Shown: piece after piece, positions 8,540 to 17,147 of the stretch | Position numbering within the stretch: position 1 is the first letter of the stretch | How the letters are laid out: every line of letters starts with the position of its first letter | Assembly (NCBI GenBank): GCA_947452315.1 | Contig: CANGCX010000013.1 | Location: forward strand, 1-44,142 | Source: Opitutia bacterium | GTDB taxonomy: Bacteria; Verrucomicrobiota; Verrucomicrobiia; Opitutales; Opitutaceae | DNA: 44,142 bases | Reading direction: 5' to 3' | The notes under the pieces: generated by a model | Told to the model about the DNA's origin: nothing | What the model saw: only the letters and a program-made list of their open reading frames with translations | Databases searched by the model: none | Made by a program: the position numbers and the translations under genes

Positions 8540-9640
8540 ATGAGCAAAGTTTATCGCGCCATTCTCGTGGGCACCGGTGGCATTGCTGACGCCCACGTCC
8601 GAGCTGCCGAAGCTACCAAAGGCCGGGTCGTGATCACAGCCGCGGTCGATATCGACGCCACGCGCGTAAGGACCTTCAGCGACAAGTATAAAATTGCCGG
8701 TGCACACACTGATTACGCGACTGCCCTTGCCGCAGAGAAACCCGATCTCGTTTTCATCGCCGCGCCACCATCACTCCACGCCTCGATGAGTATCGCCGCC
8801 ATGGAGGCTGGCGCTTGGGTTCTCTGTGAAAAACCATTTTGCGCCTCACTCGCTGAGCTAGATCTAATCGAAGCTGCCGAGCAGCGCACCGGAAAATTTG
8901 CCTCCTGCGTTTTCCAGATGCGTTTCGCCTCGTCGACTGCACACCTGCGCAAACTAGCCGATCTAGGCCTGCTCGGCCGCCCGCTAGTGGCGGTCTGTAA
9001 CACCGTCTGGTTCCGCGACGCCGCTTATTATGCGGTGCCCTGGCGCGGTAAATGGGCCACTGAACTCGGCGGACCCACCATGGGCCTCGGCATCCACGCG
9101 ATGGATCATCTCCTGCACCTGCTCGGCGACTGGGCTGAGATCCGCGCAATGGCCGCTACCCTGGACCGCGCAATCGAAGTCGAAGACGTGTCGATGGCGC
9201 TCATCCAATTTACCAACGGCGCCCAAGCCTCAGTAGTAAACAGCGCCCTCAGCCCGCGCCAAGAGACCTATATCCGCCTCGACTACCAACGTGCTACCGT
9301 CGAGCTCACGCACCTTTATAGTTACAACCGCGACAACTGGCGCTTCACGCCAGCAGCACCCGCCCCCGAGAGCGACGCGCTCACGCAAGCTTGGCAAAAT
9401 TTCCCCTCCGACGTCGGCTCTACCCACGCCGCACAGCTAGAAACACTCGTGAGCGACATGGATGCCAACCGCCGACCACTCCTGAGCGGACCCGAAGCGC
9501 GACGCACGCTCGAGCTGTTGACTTCTTTGTACAAGAGCGCGTTCACCGGCCAGCCCGTAAAACGCGGCAGTATAGTAGCAGGCGATCCGTATTACAGCTC
9601 ACTCCACGGCGACGGCACTCCCCGACGCGCGGCGAAATAA
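8540..9640 (+). CDS. Gfo/Idh/MocA family NAD(P)-dependent oxidoreductase
   Basis: The product has 366 residues. The N-terminal Rossmann fold has the dinucleotide motif GTGGIA at 11-16 and the family EKP motif at 97-99 (CEKPF, K98). The C-terminal alpha/beta domain carries GLGIHAMDH (H186, D189, H190), the usual catalytic region. Members oxidise or reduce sugars, inositols and related polyols using NAD(P). The gene is preceded by a 287-bp regulatory-looking gap and followed 128 bp later by an ABC transporter on the same strand. Its place after the oxygenase pair suggests it acts on a sugar or sugar-derived substrate of the same pathway, which is an inference. Confidence 0.9.
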   Translation: MSKVYRAILVGTGGIADAHVRAAEATKGRVVITAAVDIDATRVRTFSDKYKIAGAHTDYATALAAEKPDLVFIAAPPSLHASMSIAAMEAGAWVLCEKPFCASLAELDLIEAAEQRTGKFASCVFQMRFASSTAHLRKLADLGLLGRPLVAVCNTVWFRDAAYYAVPWRGKWATELGGPTMGLGIHAMDHLLHLLGDWAEIRAMAATLDRAIEVEDVSMALIQFTNGAQASVVNSALSPRQETYIRLDYQRATVELTHLYSYNRDNWRFTPAAPAPESDALTQAWQNFPSDVGSTHAAQLETLVSDMDANRRPLLSGPEARRTLELLTSLYKSAFTGQPVKRGSIVAGDPYYSSLHGDGTPRRAAK

Positions 9641-9713
9641 TTAACTGTTTTTGACGCTACCAGCTTGGAAAGCGCCAACTGTCGCGCACCACGTGACTGG
9701 CTAATGACCCTTT

Positions 9714-9734
9714 CAAGGGAAACAAAATCCCTTG
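9714..9734. repeat. Perfect 7-bp hairpin upstream of the ABC transporter
   Basis: CAAGGGA (9714-9720) and TCCCTTG (9728-9734) flank an A-rich 7-nt loop, 34 bp before the ATG at 9769. It could be an operator or an mRNA leader stem. There is no U-tract. Confidence 0.35.
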
Positions 9735-9768
9735 GCGTCGCGCGTAGCTTGGTCAGTTTTAGTTCAGC

Positions 9769-11574
9769 ATGTCCCATGAGCCGCTCAATTCACCCAGCCT
9801 ACTCGGCTACCTCTGGCGCGCCCGTCGTGCGCTAGCACCGGGCGTGGGGCTGGCATTGTTGCGAAGCCTCGCGATCGCGCCGTGCCCACTGATTTTTGCG
9901 CGCATCATCGATCAATCGGTGCCGGCCAGCGACACGCGCAGCGTGCTACTTTACACCGCACTATTCACCTGCTTGCTCGGGATGCATTATGTGTTCTCGA
10001 TCCTAGGCGCCAATGAGCTGGCTAAAGTCATGGCACGCCTGATGGTCGAATTACGCAGTCGTATTTTCTTTCGTCTACAGTTTCTGAGTTTCAGCTATCT
10101 TGATCGTCAGAAAACAGGCCGCCTGCTTTCGAAGTACGCATTCGATACACAGAAAATCGAATCATTACTATATTCGGTGCTGAATCAATTCCTGCCCGTT
10201 ATTTTGTACAGCACAGGGGTATTTCTCGTGCTGGCGTTTCTAAATTGGCGGCTTACGGCGATTCTTGTGCTGGCGTTGCCCGTTTGGGCGTTCGCGAAGT
10301 GGCGCTTTTTTGCCAAGCTTCAGATCACCAACCACGAAGCACGCCTCGCTCAGGAAAAACTCACCGGTACTGCCAGCGAATTCATTTCAGCGCTGCGCCT
10401 CGTGCGCAGTTTTGGTGAAGAAAAACAGGCTGAGCAACTGCTAGACCGCAGCAGCGGCGACTTCGCACGTAGTCGCGTCGATCAATCGTGGGTAAGCGCT
10501 GTTTTTGGCACATTCACCTATGTGAGCACGCAAGCCATCGCCGCGCTCGTGGTCGCCGGTGGTGCCATCCTCGCAATCCAAGGCCAGATGACGGTCGGCA
10601 CGCTCGTGGCCTTTATCGCGGGCCTACCGGTAATTTTGGCGCCTGTGCAGATGGTGATAGGTTTGAGCGAACCATGGTTCGCCGGACGGGAAAGCTACGC
10701 CAGCATCAAAGAACTCATCGATTCGCCCTATGTTGAAGAATGGCACGGTGCGCGCCGCGAAAAACGACTCTCCGGTGACATTGTTTTTGATCGCGTCACG
10801 TTCACGTATCCTGAAACGGAAAAACGCGTGATCGAATCCTTTTCCCTGACGATCCGCCCCGGAGAAAATATTGCCCTCGTCGGTCCGTCCGGCTCCGGCA
10901 AGAGCACATTGGCCAATCTACTCCTCGGCCTTTACGCGCCGACCGCAGGCCAAATACTGATCGACGGCGTACCACAAAGTGAATGGGACATGCGCTGGAT
11001 CCGCCGTCAGATGGCCGTTGTCATGCAGGAAAGCATTTTGCTTTCCGGCACCGTTGATGAAAACATTCGATTCGCCCATGCCGGTGCTACCGACGAAGAA
11101 GTCCGCGCCGCCGCCCGACTGGCCAACGCCGAAGAGTTTATTTTGAAAATGCCACAAGGCTACCAAACCCCCATCGGAGAGCGCGGCGTCACGCTTTCCG
11201 GCGGCCAGCGCCAGCGCCTCGCAATTGCGCGCGCCATCTTGCGCAACCCTCCCGTGCTCATTCTCGACGAAGCCACCTCCGCCCTCGATTACGAAAGTGA
11301 GCGCCTGATCCAACAAGCCCTCGATCGCCTAGCCCAAGGCCGCACTGTAATCACGATCGCACACCGCCTCAGCACCATCAAAAATGCCGATCGCATCGTC
11401 GTCCTACGCGACGGCGCTGTGCTCGAAGAAGGCGATTACAACACCTTGCTTGCCCGCGGCGGCGCCTTTGCCGAACTCATCACCGCGCAAACGATCGGCG
11501 CTGATTTCATCAAGGCTGAAACGCCGTCCCTCCTTCCCCCTCCCACCGCCCTTCCTCCCACTTACCCCTCATGA
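9769..11574 (+). CDS. ABC transporter, fused transmembrane and ATPase domains (MsbA-like half-transporter)
   Basis: The product has 601 residues. The type-1 exporter transmembrane domain (about 20-310, six predicted helices) precedes a complete nucleotide-binding domain (336-575). Walker A is GPSGSGKST (372-380), the Q-loop Gln is 420, the signature LSGGQ is at 476-480, Walker B is VLILDE (496-501, catalytic E501) and the switch His is H532. Such proteins work as homodimers in the inner membrane and export lipids, peptides or drugs. The last ~20 residues are Pro-rich. The stop codon overlaps the start of the next gene by 4 bp (ATGA), implying translational coupling. In this context it may export the product of the upstream oxygenase genes. 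Confidence 0.93.
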   Translation: MSHEPLNSPSLLGYLWRARRALAPGVGLALLRSLAIAPCPLIFARIIDQSVPASDTRSVLLYTALFTCLLGMHYVFSILGANELAKVMARLMVELRSRIFFRLQFLSFSYLDRQKTGRLLSKYAFDTQKIESLLYSVLNQFLPVILYSTGVFLVLAFLNWRLTAILVLALPVWAFAKWRFFAKLQITNHEARLAQEKLTGTASEFISALRLVRSFGEEKQAEQLLDRSSGDFARSRVDQSWVSAVFGTFTYVSTQAIAALVVAGGAILAIQGQMTVGTLVAFIAGLPVILAPVQMVIGLSEPWFAGRESYASIKELIDSPYVEEWHGARREKRLSGDIVFDRVTFTYPETEKRVIESFSLTIRPGENIALVGPSGSGKSTLANLLLGLYAPTAGQILIDGVPQSEWDMRWIRRQMAVVMQESILLSGTVDENIRFAHAGATDEEVRAAARLANAEEFILKMPQGYQTPIGERGVTLSGGQRQRLAIARAILRNPPVLILDEATSALDYESERLIQQALDRLAQGRTVITIAHRLSTIKNADRIVVLRDGAVLEEGDYNTLLARGGAFAELITAQTIGADFIKAETPSLLPPPTALPPTYPS

Positions 11575-12098
11575 AAACCCTACGCCCATTCCGCTTATTC
11601 GCGTTTGTGTTGCTCGCATTGAGCGTCGTCCGAGCTGACGACTTCCCCGGCCTCAAAGTCATCATGACCGCCGATGACTATGCCCGTGCCGGTCTTGACC
11701 GCCTCACATCCGACCAAATTGGCGTGATCGATGCCGCTCTCATCCGACACTTCAGGGCCAACGTCAGCGTCGCCGCCGAGCGCAAAGCCGCAGAACAAGT
11801 CGTAGCCGCCACCACCGCTGCCGTGGCCACCGAACGTAAACGCAGCGGCCTAGAACGCTTTGGGCTGCCCTCGTTTAACGGCGACTGGAAAAATGAGCCC
11901 ATTCTCAAAGCTCGGGCCACAGGCTGGGTCGGCGGCAATAGCTTCGCTCTGGACAATGGACAAATTTGGGAGGGCGTGGAACCCATTACCGTCGAGCTCG
12001 TAGGCCGCGAAGTAGAAATCCAACCGCGCCCCGCCGGCGCCTTCGCTCTCAGTGTCGATGGCAAGAACACCACCTTGCGCGTGCGCCGAGTGAAATAA
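11571..12098 (+). CDS. Small secreted protein, unknown function
   Basis: The product has 175 residues. It starts inside the ABC transporter stop (ATGA overlap), so it is very likely translated with it. Residues 1-22 form a signal peptide (hydrophobic LFAFVLLALSV, cleavage near RA-DD). The mature protein has an Ala-rich helical part (~45-90) followed by a beta-rich C-terminus with GWVGGNSFALDNGQIWEGVEP. The repeated Gly/Asp turns and the phrase LDNGQIWE resemble small SH3-like periplasmic modules. I do not recognise a named family. The overlap with an exporter suggests a periplasmic accessory role. Confidence 0.75.
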   Translation: MKTLRPFRLFAFVLLALSVVRADDFPGLKVIMTADDYARAGLDRLTSDQIGVIDAALIRHFRANVSVAAERKAAEQVVAATTAAVATERKRSGLERFGLPSFNGDWKNEPILKARATGWVGGNSFALDNGQIWEGVEPITVELVGREVEIQPRPAGAFALSVDGKNTTLRVRRVK

Positions 12099-12154
12099 TA
12101 CGCCCCACGCATCACGCCGCACGTACCGAGCGCCCCAACCCCGGCCCTGTCCCC

Positions 12155-13018
12155 GTGCTCACCCTAGCCAACGCCGAACTTTCGGTCGAACTGCTCGATC
12201 CAGCAGATCCAGCCGATCGCCTGCACCAAGGTATTCGTTTTTGCTGGGGCGGCTATATTTGGCAGGTCCAAGATTCCCGCGGCGGCTCACTCCTTGCCGG
12301 TCCCGAGTGGCCCCGCCCGAATCCTAAAGCTTTCAACGGCCAAGGCCTGCCGGAGTCGTTTCGCTACGCCGAATTTGGCACCCAACGTAACCTCATGCTC
12401 CGCGACGGCCACGGCTGGATCATAGGCATCGGACGTGTCGGCCCCGGCCCCGATGGCAAACCCATCGTGACTGACCCCTGCTCGTGGCGCATAACGCCCG
12501 CGGCCACCGCCCTAGAATTTCAAACCGAGCAATTCGGCGACGGCTACGGCGCCCAACTCACCCGGCGCGTCGCCCTAGAAGGCCGCACACTCGTTTCCAC
12601 TACGAGCCTCACTAACATCGGGGCACGCACCCTACCATTACATTGGTTTGCTCATCCTTTTTTCGCTCTCAGCGATCGCCTCCTCACCTGCGAGCTACCC
12701 GCCGGTTATAGCTTTTCCGAAAATCCCGGCTACGCACTAGACACCCACAACCGAATTTCGTTCAAACGCCGCTTCGAAAACGAATTCGATGGCCACTTCG
12801 AACCCCTCCGTATCGCCCCAGGCCAACCCCTCCGCGTCCACCTATCGCATCCTCACCTGAGTGGCCTGACGTTCTCGGCCGATTTCACGCCCGATTTTTG
12901 CCCGATCTGGGGCAATAGCAATACTTGGAGCATCGAGCCCTACCTTGTCACCGAACTCGCGCCCAGCGCCACCCGAGCTTGGACGCTTCGCTACAGCTTT
13001 GGCTCCGTACGCACCTGA
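12155..13018 (+). CDS. Aldose 1-epimerase-like (mutarotase fold) protein
   Basis: The in-frame open stretch begins inside the previous gene, but its first ~60 codons are that gene's shadow. The first sensible start is GTG at 12155, giving 287 residues (VLTLANAELSVELL). The pattern of beta-strands, with GIRFCWGGYIWQV near the start, LHWFAHPFFALS in the middle (candidate catalytic His) and SIEPYLVTELAPSATRAW at the end, fits the galactose-mutarotase-like beta-sandwich. Such proteins interconvert sugar anomers or bind sugars. There is no signal peptide, so it is cytosolic. It lies 56 bp after the small secreted protein, at the end of the block. The start codon is uncertain. Confidence 0.72.
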   Translation: MLTLANAELSVELLDPADPADRLHQGIRFCWGGYIWQVQDSRGGSLLAGPEWPRPNPKAFNGQGLPESFRYAEFGTQRNLMLRDGHGWIIGIGRVGPGPDGKPIVTDPCSWRITPAATALEFQTEQFGDGYGAQLTRRVALEGRTLVSTTSLTNIGARTLPLHWFAHPFFALSDRLLTCELPAGYSFSENPGYALDTHNRISFKRRFENEFDGHFEPLRIAPGQPLRVHLSHPHLSGLTFSADFTPDFCPIWGNSNTWSIEPYLVTELAPSATRAWTLRYSFGSVRT

Positions 13019-13062
13019 ACCTAACGACGCGCCTAAGCCATACACGTCCCAAGGGCATTCTC

Positions 13063-13278
13063 CTACTCCGGCCCCACCGAATTATCTAAGCCGTGTATAT
13101 CTGGCAAAAAAAGATCGACGGCCAAAAGATCTGGTTTCGTCCGCAGGCAATACTCCAAACCTTCATTACCCGAATCAAACGCAACACTTACGACGACCCC
13201 GCGCACGCGGGCCATATTACTCCGCTTGAGCGTGGCATGATAAAGCAAACACGGCGATACTTCACTCCGTAATTGCAC
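13063..13278 (-). pseudogene. Remnant of a response-regulator receiver domain
   Basis: The 376-bp gap between 13018 and 13395 holds one recognisable piece, on the minus strand. It has a REC-like middle: SVAFDSGNEGLEYC, then TKPDLLAVDLFLPDIHGLD. In intact receivers this is the segment from the second strand to the phospho-acceptor Asp and the loop after it (PDLvllDl.lPdmdGle). There is no convincing first strand with its acidic pair, and the frame stops within ~6 codons of HGLD, so about half the domain and any output domain are missing. The reading begins at a GTG. It is best read as a decayed gene fragment; no intact histidine kinase or regulator is adjacent. Confidence 0.55.
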
Positions 13279-13394
13279 GTTTCTCGTTTTCAGCCCGGCG
13301 GAAAGAAATTAGGGTAAGTCATCCATGCCTAACTGTGGAATCATTATGAGCTCGGTTCGGCCACGAGGTTAAGGCACACCACGCTCTGTACCAC

Positions 13395-14309
13395 ATGCCC
13401 GCCTCCGCCGCCATTCCCTCCCGCCCAGCACTCATCGGCGCCTTCGCCACAATTTATCTCGTCTGGGGCAGCACTTACTTGGGCATGCACATCGCCGTCG
13501 AGACGATGCCGCCTTTTCTGATGGCCGCCGCGCGATTCCTCATCGCAGGTGCGTTACTTTTTACGTTTTTAAAACTCCGCGGTGCGCCCAAGCCCAGCCT
13601 GCGCCAGTGGCGCGTCAACACCCTCATCGGCGCCTTTCTTCTACTCGGCGGCAACGGCGCCGTGGTGTGGGCGTCGCAATATCTACCCTCGGGCATCATC
13701 GCATTGCTGATCGGTATCGGTCCGCTGTTTATAGTGCTGACTGAGTGGGCGTGGCCCGGCGGCTTGCGCCCAACAGTCCGTACTTTTGGCGCTATGATCC
13801 TCGGTTTCAGTGGAGTCGTCTGGCTTGCCGCCCCTTGGCAAAACACCTCACACGGAGGCCTGCATCTCGGCGGTGTGATCGCGATTCTGATCGGCTGCGT
13901 CGCTTGGGCGTTAGGCTCCATCACTTCGCGTCATGCGAAACACGGTGCCTCGCCCGCACAAGCCGCCGCATTGCAGATGCTAGGCGGTGGCACGGCGCTA
14001 TTGCTCGTAGCTTGTCTACACGGCGACTTGACGCGCTTCGATATTAACACGGTGAGCTCACGCTCATGGCTGGCGTTTATTTACCTCGTAGGCATAGGCT
14101 CGTTAGTAGGTTATTCGACCTTCGTTTGGCTCATGAAAAATTGCGCGCCCGCCCACGTCGCCACCTACGGTTACGTCAATCCCATCGTCGCCGTTTTCCT
14201 TGGTTGGCTGATCTTGGACGAACCCATCAGCACGCGCACACTGATCGCCTCCGCTATCATCATCGCCTCGGTAGTGTTGATCACGCTGGATAAATCTAAA
14301 CCCGCCTAA
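13395..14309 (+). CDS. EamA-family (DMT superfamily) transporter
   Basis: The product has 304 residues with about ten transmembrane helices arranged as two EamA repeats (about 12-145 and 155-298). The opening IYLVWGSTYLGMHIAVETMPP is the characteristic first helix of the RhtA/YedA-like group. The second repeat contains GCVAWALGSITSRHAK and ends with YVNPIVAVFLGWLILDEP, the family's usual last-helices motif. Members export amino acids or other small metabolites from the cytoplasm. It stands alone, with a terminator directly after it. The substrate is not predictable. Confidence 0.9.
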   Translation: MPASAAIPSRPALIGAFATIYLVWGSTYLGMHIAVETMPPFLMAAARFLIAGALLFTFLKLRGAPKPSLRQWRVNTLIGAFLLLGGNGAVVWASQYLPSGIIALLIGIGPLFIVLTEWAWPGGLRPTVRTFGAMILGFSGVVWLAAPWQNTSHGGLHLGGVIAILIGCVAWALGSITSRHAKHGASPAQAAALQMLGGGTALLLVACLHGDLTRFDINTVSSRSWLAFIYLVGIGSLVGYSTFVWLMKNCAPAHVATYGYVNPIVAVFLGWLILDEPISTRTLIASAIIIASVVLITLDKSKPA

Positions 14310-14321
14310 AAAAATAGGTGG

Positions 14322-14350
14322 AAAGTGTCACATAATGGGTGGCACTTTTT
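14322..14350 (+). terminator. Rho-independent terminator after the EamA gene
   Basis: AAAGTGTCA (14322-14330) pairs with TGGCACTTT (14340-14348) through nine pairs including one G-U, and the T-run continues to 14350. It begins 13 bases after the stop codon. Confidence 0.75.
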
Positions 14351-14360
14351 CCCGCTTTAG

Positions 14361-14389
14361 CTGACGAGGCATTCGATCTTATTCGTCAG
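14361..14389. repeat. 7-bp inverted repeat upstream of the lipoprotein gene
   Basis: CTGACGA (14361-14367) and TCGTCAG (14383-14389) are perfect inverted repeats around a 15-nt AT-rich centre, ~50 bp before the ATG at 14441. It is a candidate operator or leader hairpin. Confidence 0.35.
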
Positions 14390-14440
14390 TTACCAAAGGA
14401 GAGATTTTAAACCGAACTCAATGCTCAAGCGCTTTTAAAT

Positions 14441-14890
14441 ATGTTCAAAATTCACCGTCTCCTAGCCTTGGTCTGTCTCGCTCTTTTTCTTGGCGGTTGC
14501 AGTACGATACCTAGCCGCATCAAGGAAAAATCTGCGGCTTTCTCAGCCCTGGACGCGGATACTCAAAATAAAATAAGGCTCGGTCGCGTAGAAGTCGGCT
14601 ATTCGCCCGATCTGGTCTACATCGCCCTCGGTACTCCTGACGAACGCCTCACCCAAACTACCCAGACCGGTACTAGCGAGACGTGGATCTATAACAGCTA
14701 TCGTCAAGAATACCTCGGCAGCACCCGCACAGGTTATAGGCAATACGTAGTGATCGACCCCAAGACTCGCCAAGCCGTCGTAATCTACGAACCCGTTTAC
14801 AGCAGCATCTACCGTGACCGTGTGGACGAACGCATCCGCATCAATTTCAAAGCCAGTCAGGTCGAGTCTATCGAACAAGTGAAACGCTAG
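14441..14890 (+). CDS. Lipoprotein with BamE/SmpA-like fold
   Basis: The product has 149 residues. The signal peptide ends in a lipobox LGGC with the lipidated Cys at residue 20. The mature part contains KIRLGRVEVGYSPDLVYIALG followed by ETWIYNSY. This resembles the SmpA/OmlA (BamE) pattern, in which a short helix after a GxxxxxV turn is followed by a W-x-Y strand. BamE-like proteins are outer-membrane lipoproteins assisting beta-barrel assembly or binding lipids. The C-terminal ~30 residues (ERIRINFKASQVESIEQVKR) are charged. The product is probably outer-membrane anchored. The relation to BamE is by pattern only, and no bam gene is adjacent. Confidence 0.75.
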   Translation: MFKIHRLLALVCLALFLGGCSTIPSRIKEKSAAFSALDADTQNKIRLGRVEVGYSPDLVYIALGTPDERLTQTTQTGTSETWIYNSYRQEYLGSTRTGYRQYVVIDPKTRQAVVIYEPVYSSIYRDRVDERIRINFKASQVESIEQVKR

Positions 14891-14986
14891 TCTAAATAGC
14901 GCCAATCTGCGTCGAATCCGTAAAGGGACCGAGCAGACGGGAAACAGAGTTGTCACGCTGCAGTGCGCTCACATCCTCATCTCAGC

Positions 14987-15289
14987 ATGTCTTCGCCTAC
15001 CCCGAACCACGACGATGTGGTGCACAGCGAGCCGTTTCTACGCTCCTTGATGCGCCGCCAACTCGCCCTATCCATCGCCTGCGCTGCCACATTCCTAGTG
15101 GCATTGCTGGGCTTGCCCCTACTCAACTACTTCGCACCGGTCTTCATGGCGACCCGCGTAGCCGGCTTTACCCTGAGTTGGCTCATACTTGGAGTGCTGT
15201 TTTTTCCTTTCGTCTGGATCATCTCATACGTCTTCATCAAGCGCTCCCTGCGCCTAGAGGAAGCCGAAGTTCAAGAACTCCGCCGCTAA
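14987..15289 (+). CDS. DUF485 small membrane protein (partner of the solute symporter)
   Basis: The product has 100 residues from ATG 14987; a GTG at 14963 would add eight residues. Two transmembrane helices (about 30-55 and 65-88) are followed by a charged tail, RSLRLEEAEVQELRR. This is the layout of DUF485 proteins, such as the YjcH type encoded directly upstream of the acetate symporter ActP. The stop codon is 3 bp from the symporter start, so the two genes form one operon. The family is thought to assist or regulate the symporter, but its biochemical role is not established. Confidence 0.85.
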   Translation: MSSPTPNHDDVVHSEPFLRSLMRRQLALSIACAATFLVALLGLPLLNYFAPVFMATRVAGFTLSWLILGVLFFPFVWIISYVFIKRSLRLEEAEVQELRR

Positions 15290-15292
15290 GCC

Positions 15293-17125
15293 ATGAACCT
15301 ACACCTTGCTTTCTTCGGTGGCGTAGATCCTTGGATCTTCACATTCTCTTTTATTACAGTCGCGGTGACGCTCTGGATGGGGTTTCGCTCAGCGAAAACA
15401 TCCAAAACTGCCAGTGACTTCTTCGTCGCAGGTCGCTCGGTTTCTGTGGGCTGGAACGCCTCCGCCATCTCTGGTGAATATCTTTCCGCGGCGTCGTTTA
15501 TGGGCATCGCAGGCATGGTGATGTCATCGGGCTACGACGCCTTATGGTATCCAGTCTGTTACGCCTGTGGTTATCTTTTCTTGCTGTTATTCATCGCTGG
15601 GCCGCTGCGGCGCTTCGGGGCTTATACAATCCCTGATTTTGCGGAGGGCAGGTTCGATTCTCCGATGTTCCGAAAGATCGCCGTGTGCTTTGTGCTGTTT
15701 ATTGGTTTCTTTTACACGATGCCGCAGATGAAGGGCGCAGGCGTGACGCTCGCGTATATTTTCCCCGGCCTGCCGTATTGGGTCGGCGTTGTGCTCGTGG
15801 GCGCAGTAATCACGCTCAACGTCGCCCTCGGCGGCATGAAAGGTATCACGCTCGTCCAAGCCGTCCAATATTGGATCAAACTGTTCGCGATCACGGTGCC
15901 CGTGTTCGTGCTGATGGCGGTCGTTGGTTTCTACAACGGCCAAGTCGGCGCCAATGTCGCTCCGGGTGAAACCGCGACAGCCGCGTCAGGCATCCAAGCT
16001 AGTGCCAGCCCTTCAACTGGCATTGAACGCAAACCGCTCGTCGCAAAAGCTCCTGCAGACACGGCATGGATAGCGCCGTTTGGCCCTCTTACGACCAAGG
16101 CCGTCAACGCCGCCGCGGCGGCACTTCCCGTCGAGCAACGCGCTACGTTCCTCACCGAGCATCAAAAGCCCTACTCTCTGGTTTACACCTACTCGCTGAT
16201 CATCGCACTCGTCTGCGGGACGGCAGGCCTGCCGCATATTCTTGTGCGTTTTTATACCAACCCCGACGGTGTCGCCGCGAAAAAAACCACGATGTGGGTC
16301 ATGATATTAATCGGCGTATTTTACGTGTTTCCGCCGGTCTTCGGAGTGATTGGTCGCAATCTCATGCCGGAGCTCTACAGCGGCGTCGGCGCCAAGGGCA
16401 CGGACAAGGTCGTGCTCGAATTGCCCACGTTAATCAGCGCCAAGTACGGCGTCGTGGGCTCGATCTTAAGCGGAATAACGTGCGCCGGTGCCTTCGCGGC
16501 ATTCATGAGCACGTTCAGTGGACTGCTCGTATCCATGACGGGCGCGCTCGCCCACGATGTCTACGGGCGCATGTTACGGCCAAAATCTTCATCCGCCGAA
16601 CGCATGGTCGCCTTCAAACTTGCCGCCATTTTAATCGGCGGGGTGGCCGTCACGCTCGGCTGCTTCGTCGAACCGCTCGAGATCAACTTCATGGTTGGCC
16701 AAGCATTCGCGATCGCCGCAGCGAGTTATTTTCCGCTGCTTTTCATGAGCGTATGGTGGCGCGGCATGACGATGAAAGGTGCCGCCACAGGGATGTTGAC
16801 CGGCGGACTCTGCGCACTCGGGGCTGCCGCCCTCACCAATCTTGGCACGCTCGCTCTCGACAAGGGCCCCATGGGTAAAATCTTTGCCAACTTCGCCCCA
16901 CTCAACGGCTACTGGGCCGAGCACCCTCTTTTGCGCATCCTCTGTGAACAACCCGCCATCTGGAGCGTGCCGCTCGCGATCACGCTCATGATCGTCGTCT
17001 CGAAAGCGACCTCCGACCAGGTGCCCGCCGATATTCGCATGAAGATGCTTGTTCTGCACGCTCCCGAAAAACTCGGCCTCAAACAGGAATATATCCAAGA
17101 CCACCAAGCCGGCGCTGGGCATTAA
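15293..17125 (+). CDS. Sodium:solute symporter, acetate permease (ActP)-like
   Basis: The product has 610 residues with about 13 transmembrane helices. SSS-family motifs include KTASDFFVAGRSVSVGWNASA near the N-terminus and GTAGLPHILVRFYTNPDG in the middle, the signature of the ActP/acetate branch. A hydrophilic Ala/Thr-rich insert (about residues 215-300, starting PGETATAASGIQASASPSTG) separates two helices and is longer than in E. coli ActP (549 residues). The protein imports a monocarboxylate with Na+ across the inner membrane. It is co-transcribed with the DUF485 gene, and acetate or another short-chain acid from polysaccharide breakdown is the probable substrate. Confidence 0.9.
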   Translation: MNLHLAFFGGVDPWIFTFSFITVAVTLWMGFRSAKTSKTASDFFVAGRSVSVGWNASAISGEYLSAASFMGIAGMVMSSGYDALWYPVCYACGYLFLLLFIAGPLRRFGAYTIPDFAEGRFDSPMFRKIAVCFVLFIGFFYTMPQMKGAGVTLAYIFPGLPYWVGVVLVGAVITLNVALGGMKGITLVQAVQYWIKLFAITVPVFVLMAVVGFYNGQVGANVAPGETATAASGIQASASPSTGIERKPLVAKAPADTAWIAPFGPLTTKAVNAAAAALPVEQRATFLTEHQKPYSLVYTYSLIIALVCGTAGLPHILVRFYTNPDGVAAKKTTMWVMILIGVFYVFPPVFGVIGRNLMPELYSGVGAKGTDKVVLELPTLISAKYGVVGSILSGITCAGAFAAFMSTFSGLLVSMTGALAHDVYGRMLRPKSSSAERMVAFKLAAILIGGVAVTLGCFVEPLEINFMVGQAFAIAAASYFPLLFMSVWWRGMTMKGAATGMLTGGLCALGAAALTNLGTLALDKGPMGKIFANFAPLNGYWAEHPLLRILCEQPAIWSVPLAITLMIVVSKATSDQVPADIRMKMLVLHAPEKLGLKQEYIQDHQAGAGH

Positions 17126-17126
17126 G

Positions 17127-17147
17127 CCAGCGCGCCTGCTGGTTTTT
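17127..17147 (+). terminator. Probable terminator after the symporter
   Basis: CCAGC (17127-17131) and GCTGG (17138-17142) flank a 6-nt loop, followed by TTTTT. It overlaps the end of the convergent aat gene by two bases. The stem is only 5 bp. Confidence 0.55.

Noticed and set aside
11966-12154. N-terminal extension of the epimerase-like protein within the preceding gene
   Set aside because: It is Arg/His-rich, reads as a frame-shadow of the small secreted protein, and has no family similarity; GTG 12155 fits better.
14421-14438. Five-codon leader peptide (ATG CTC AAG CGC TTT TAA) before the lipoprotein gene
   Set aside because: The AAAGGAG element is 19 nt upstream, too far for a good ribosome site, and there is no attenuator structure that would give it a role.
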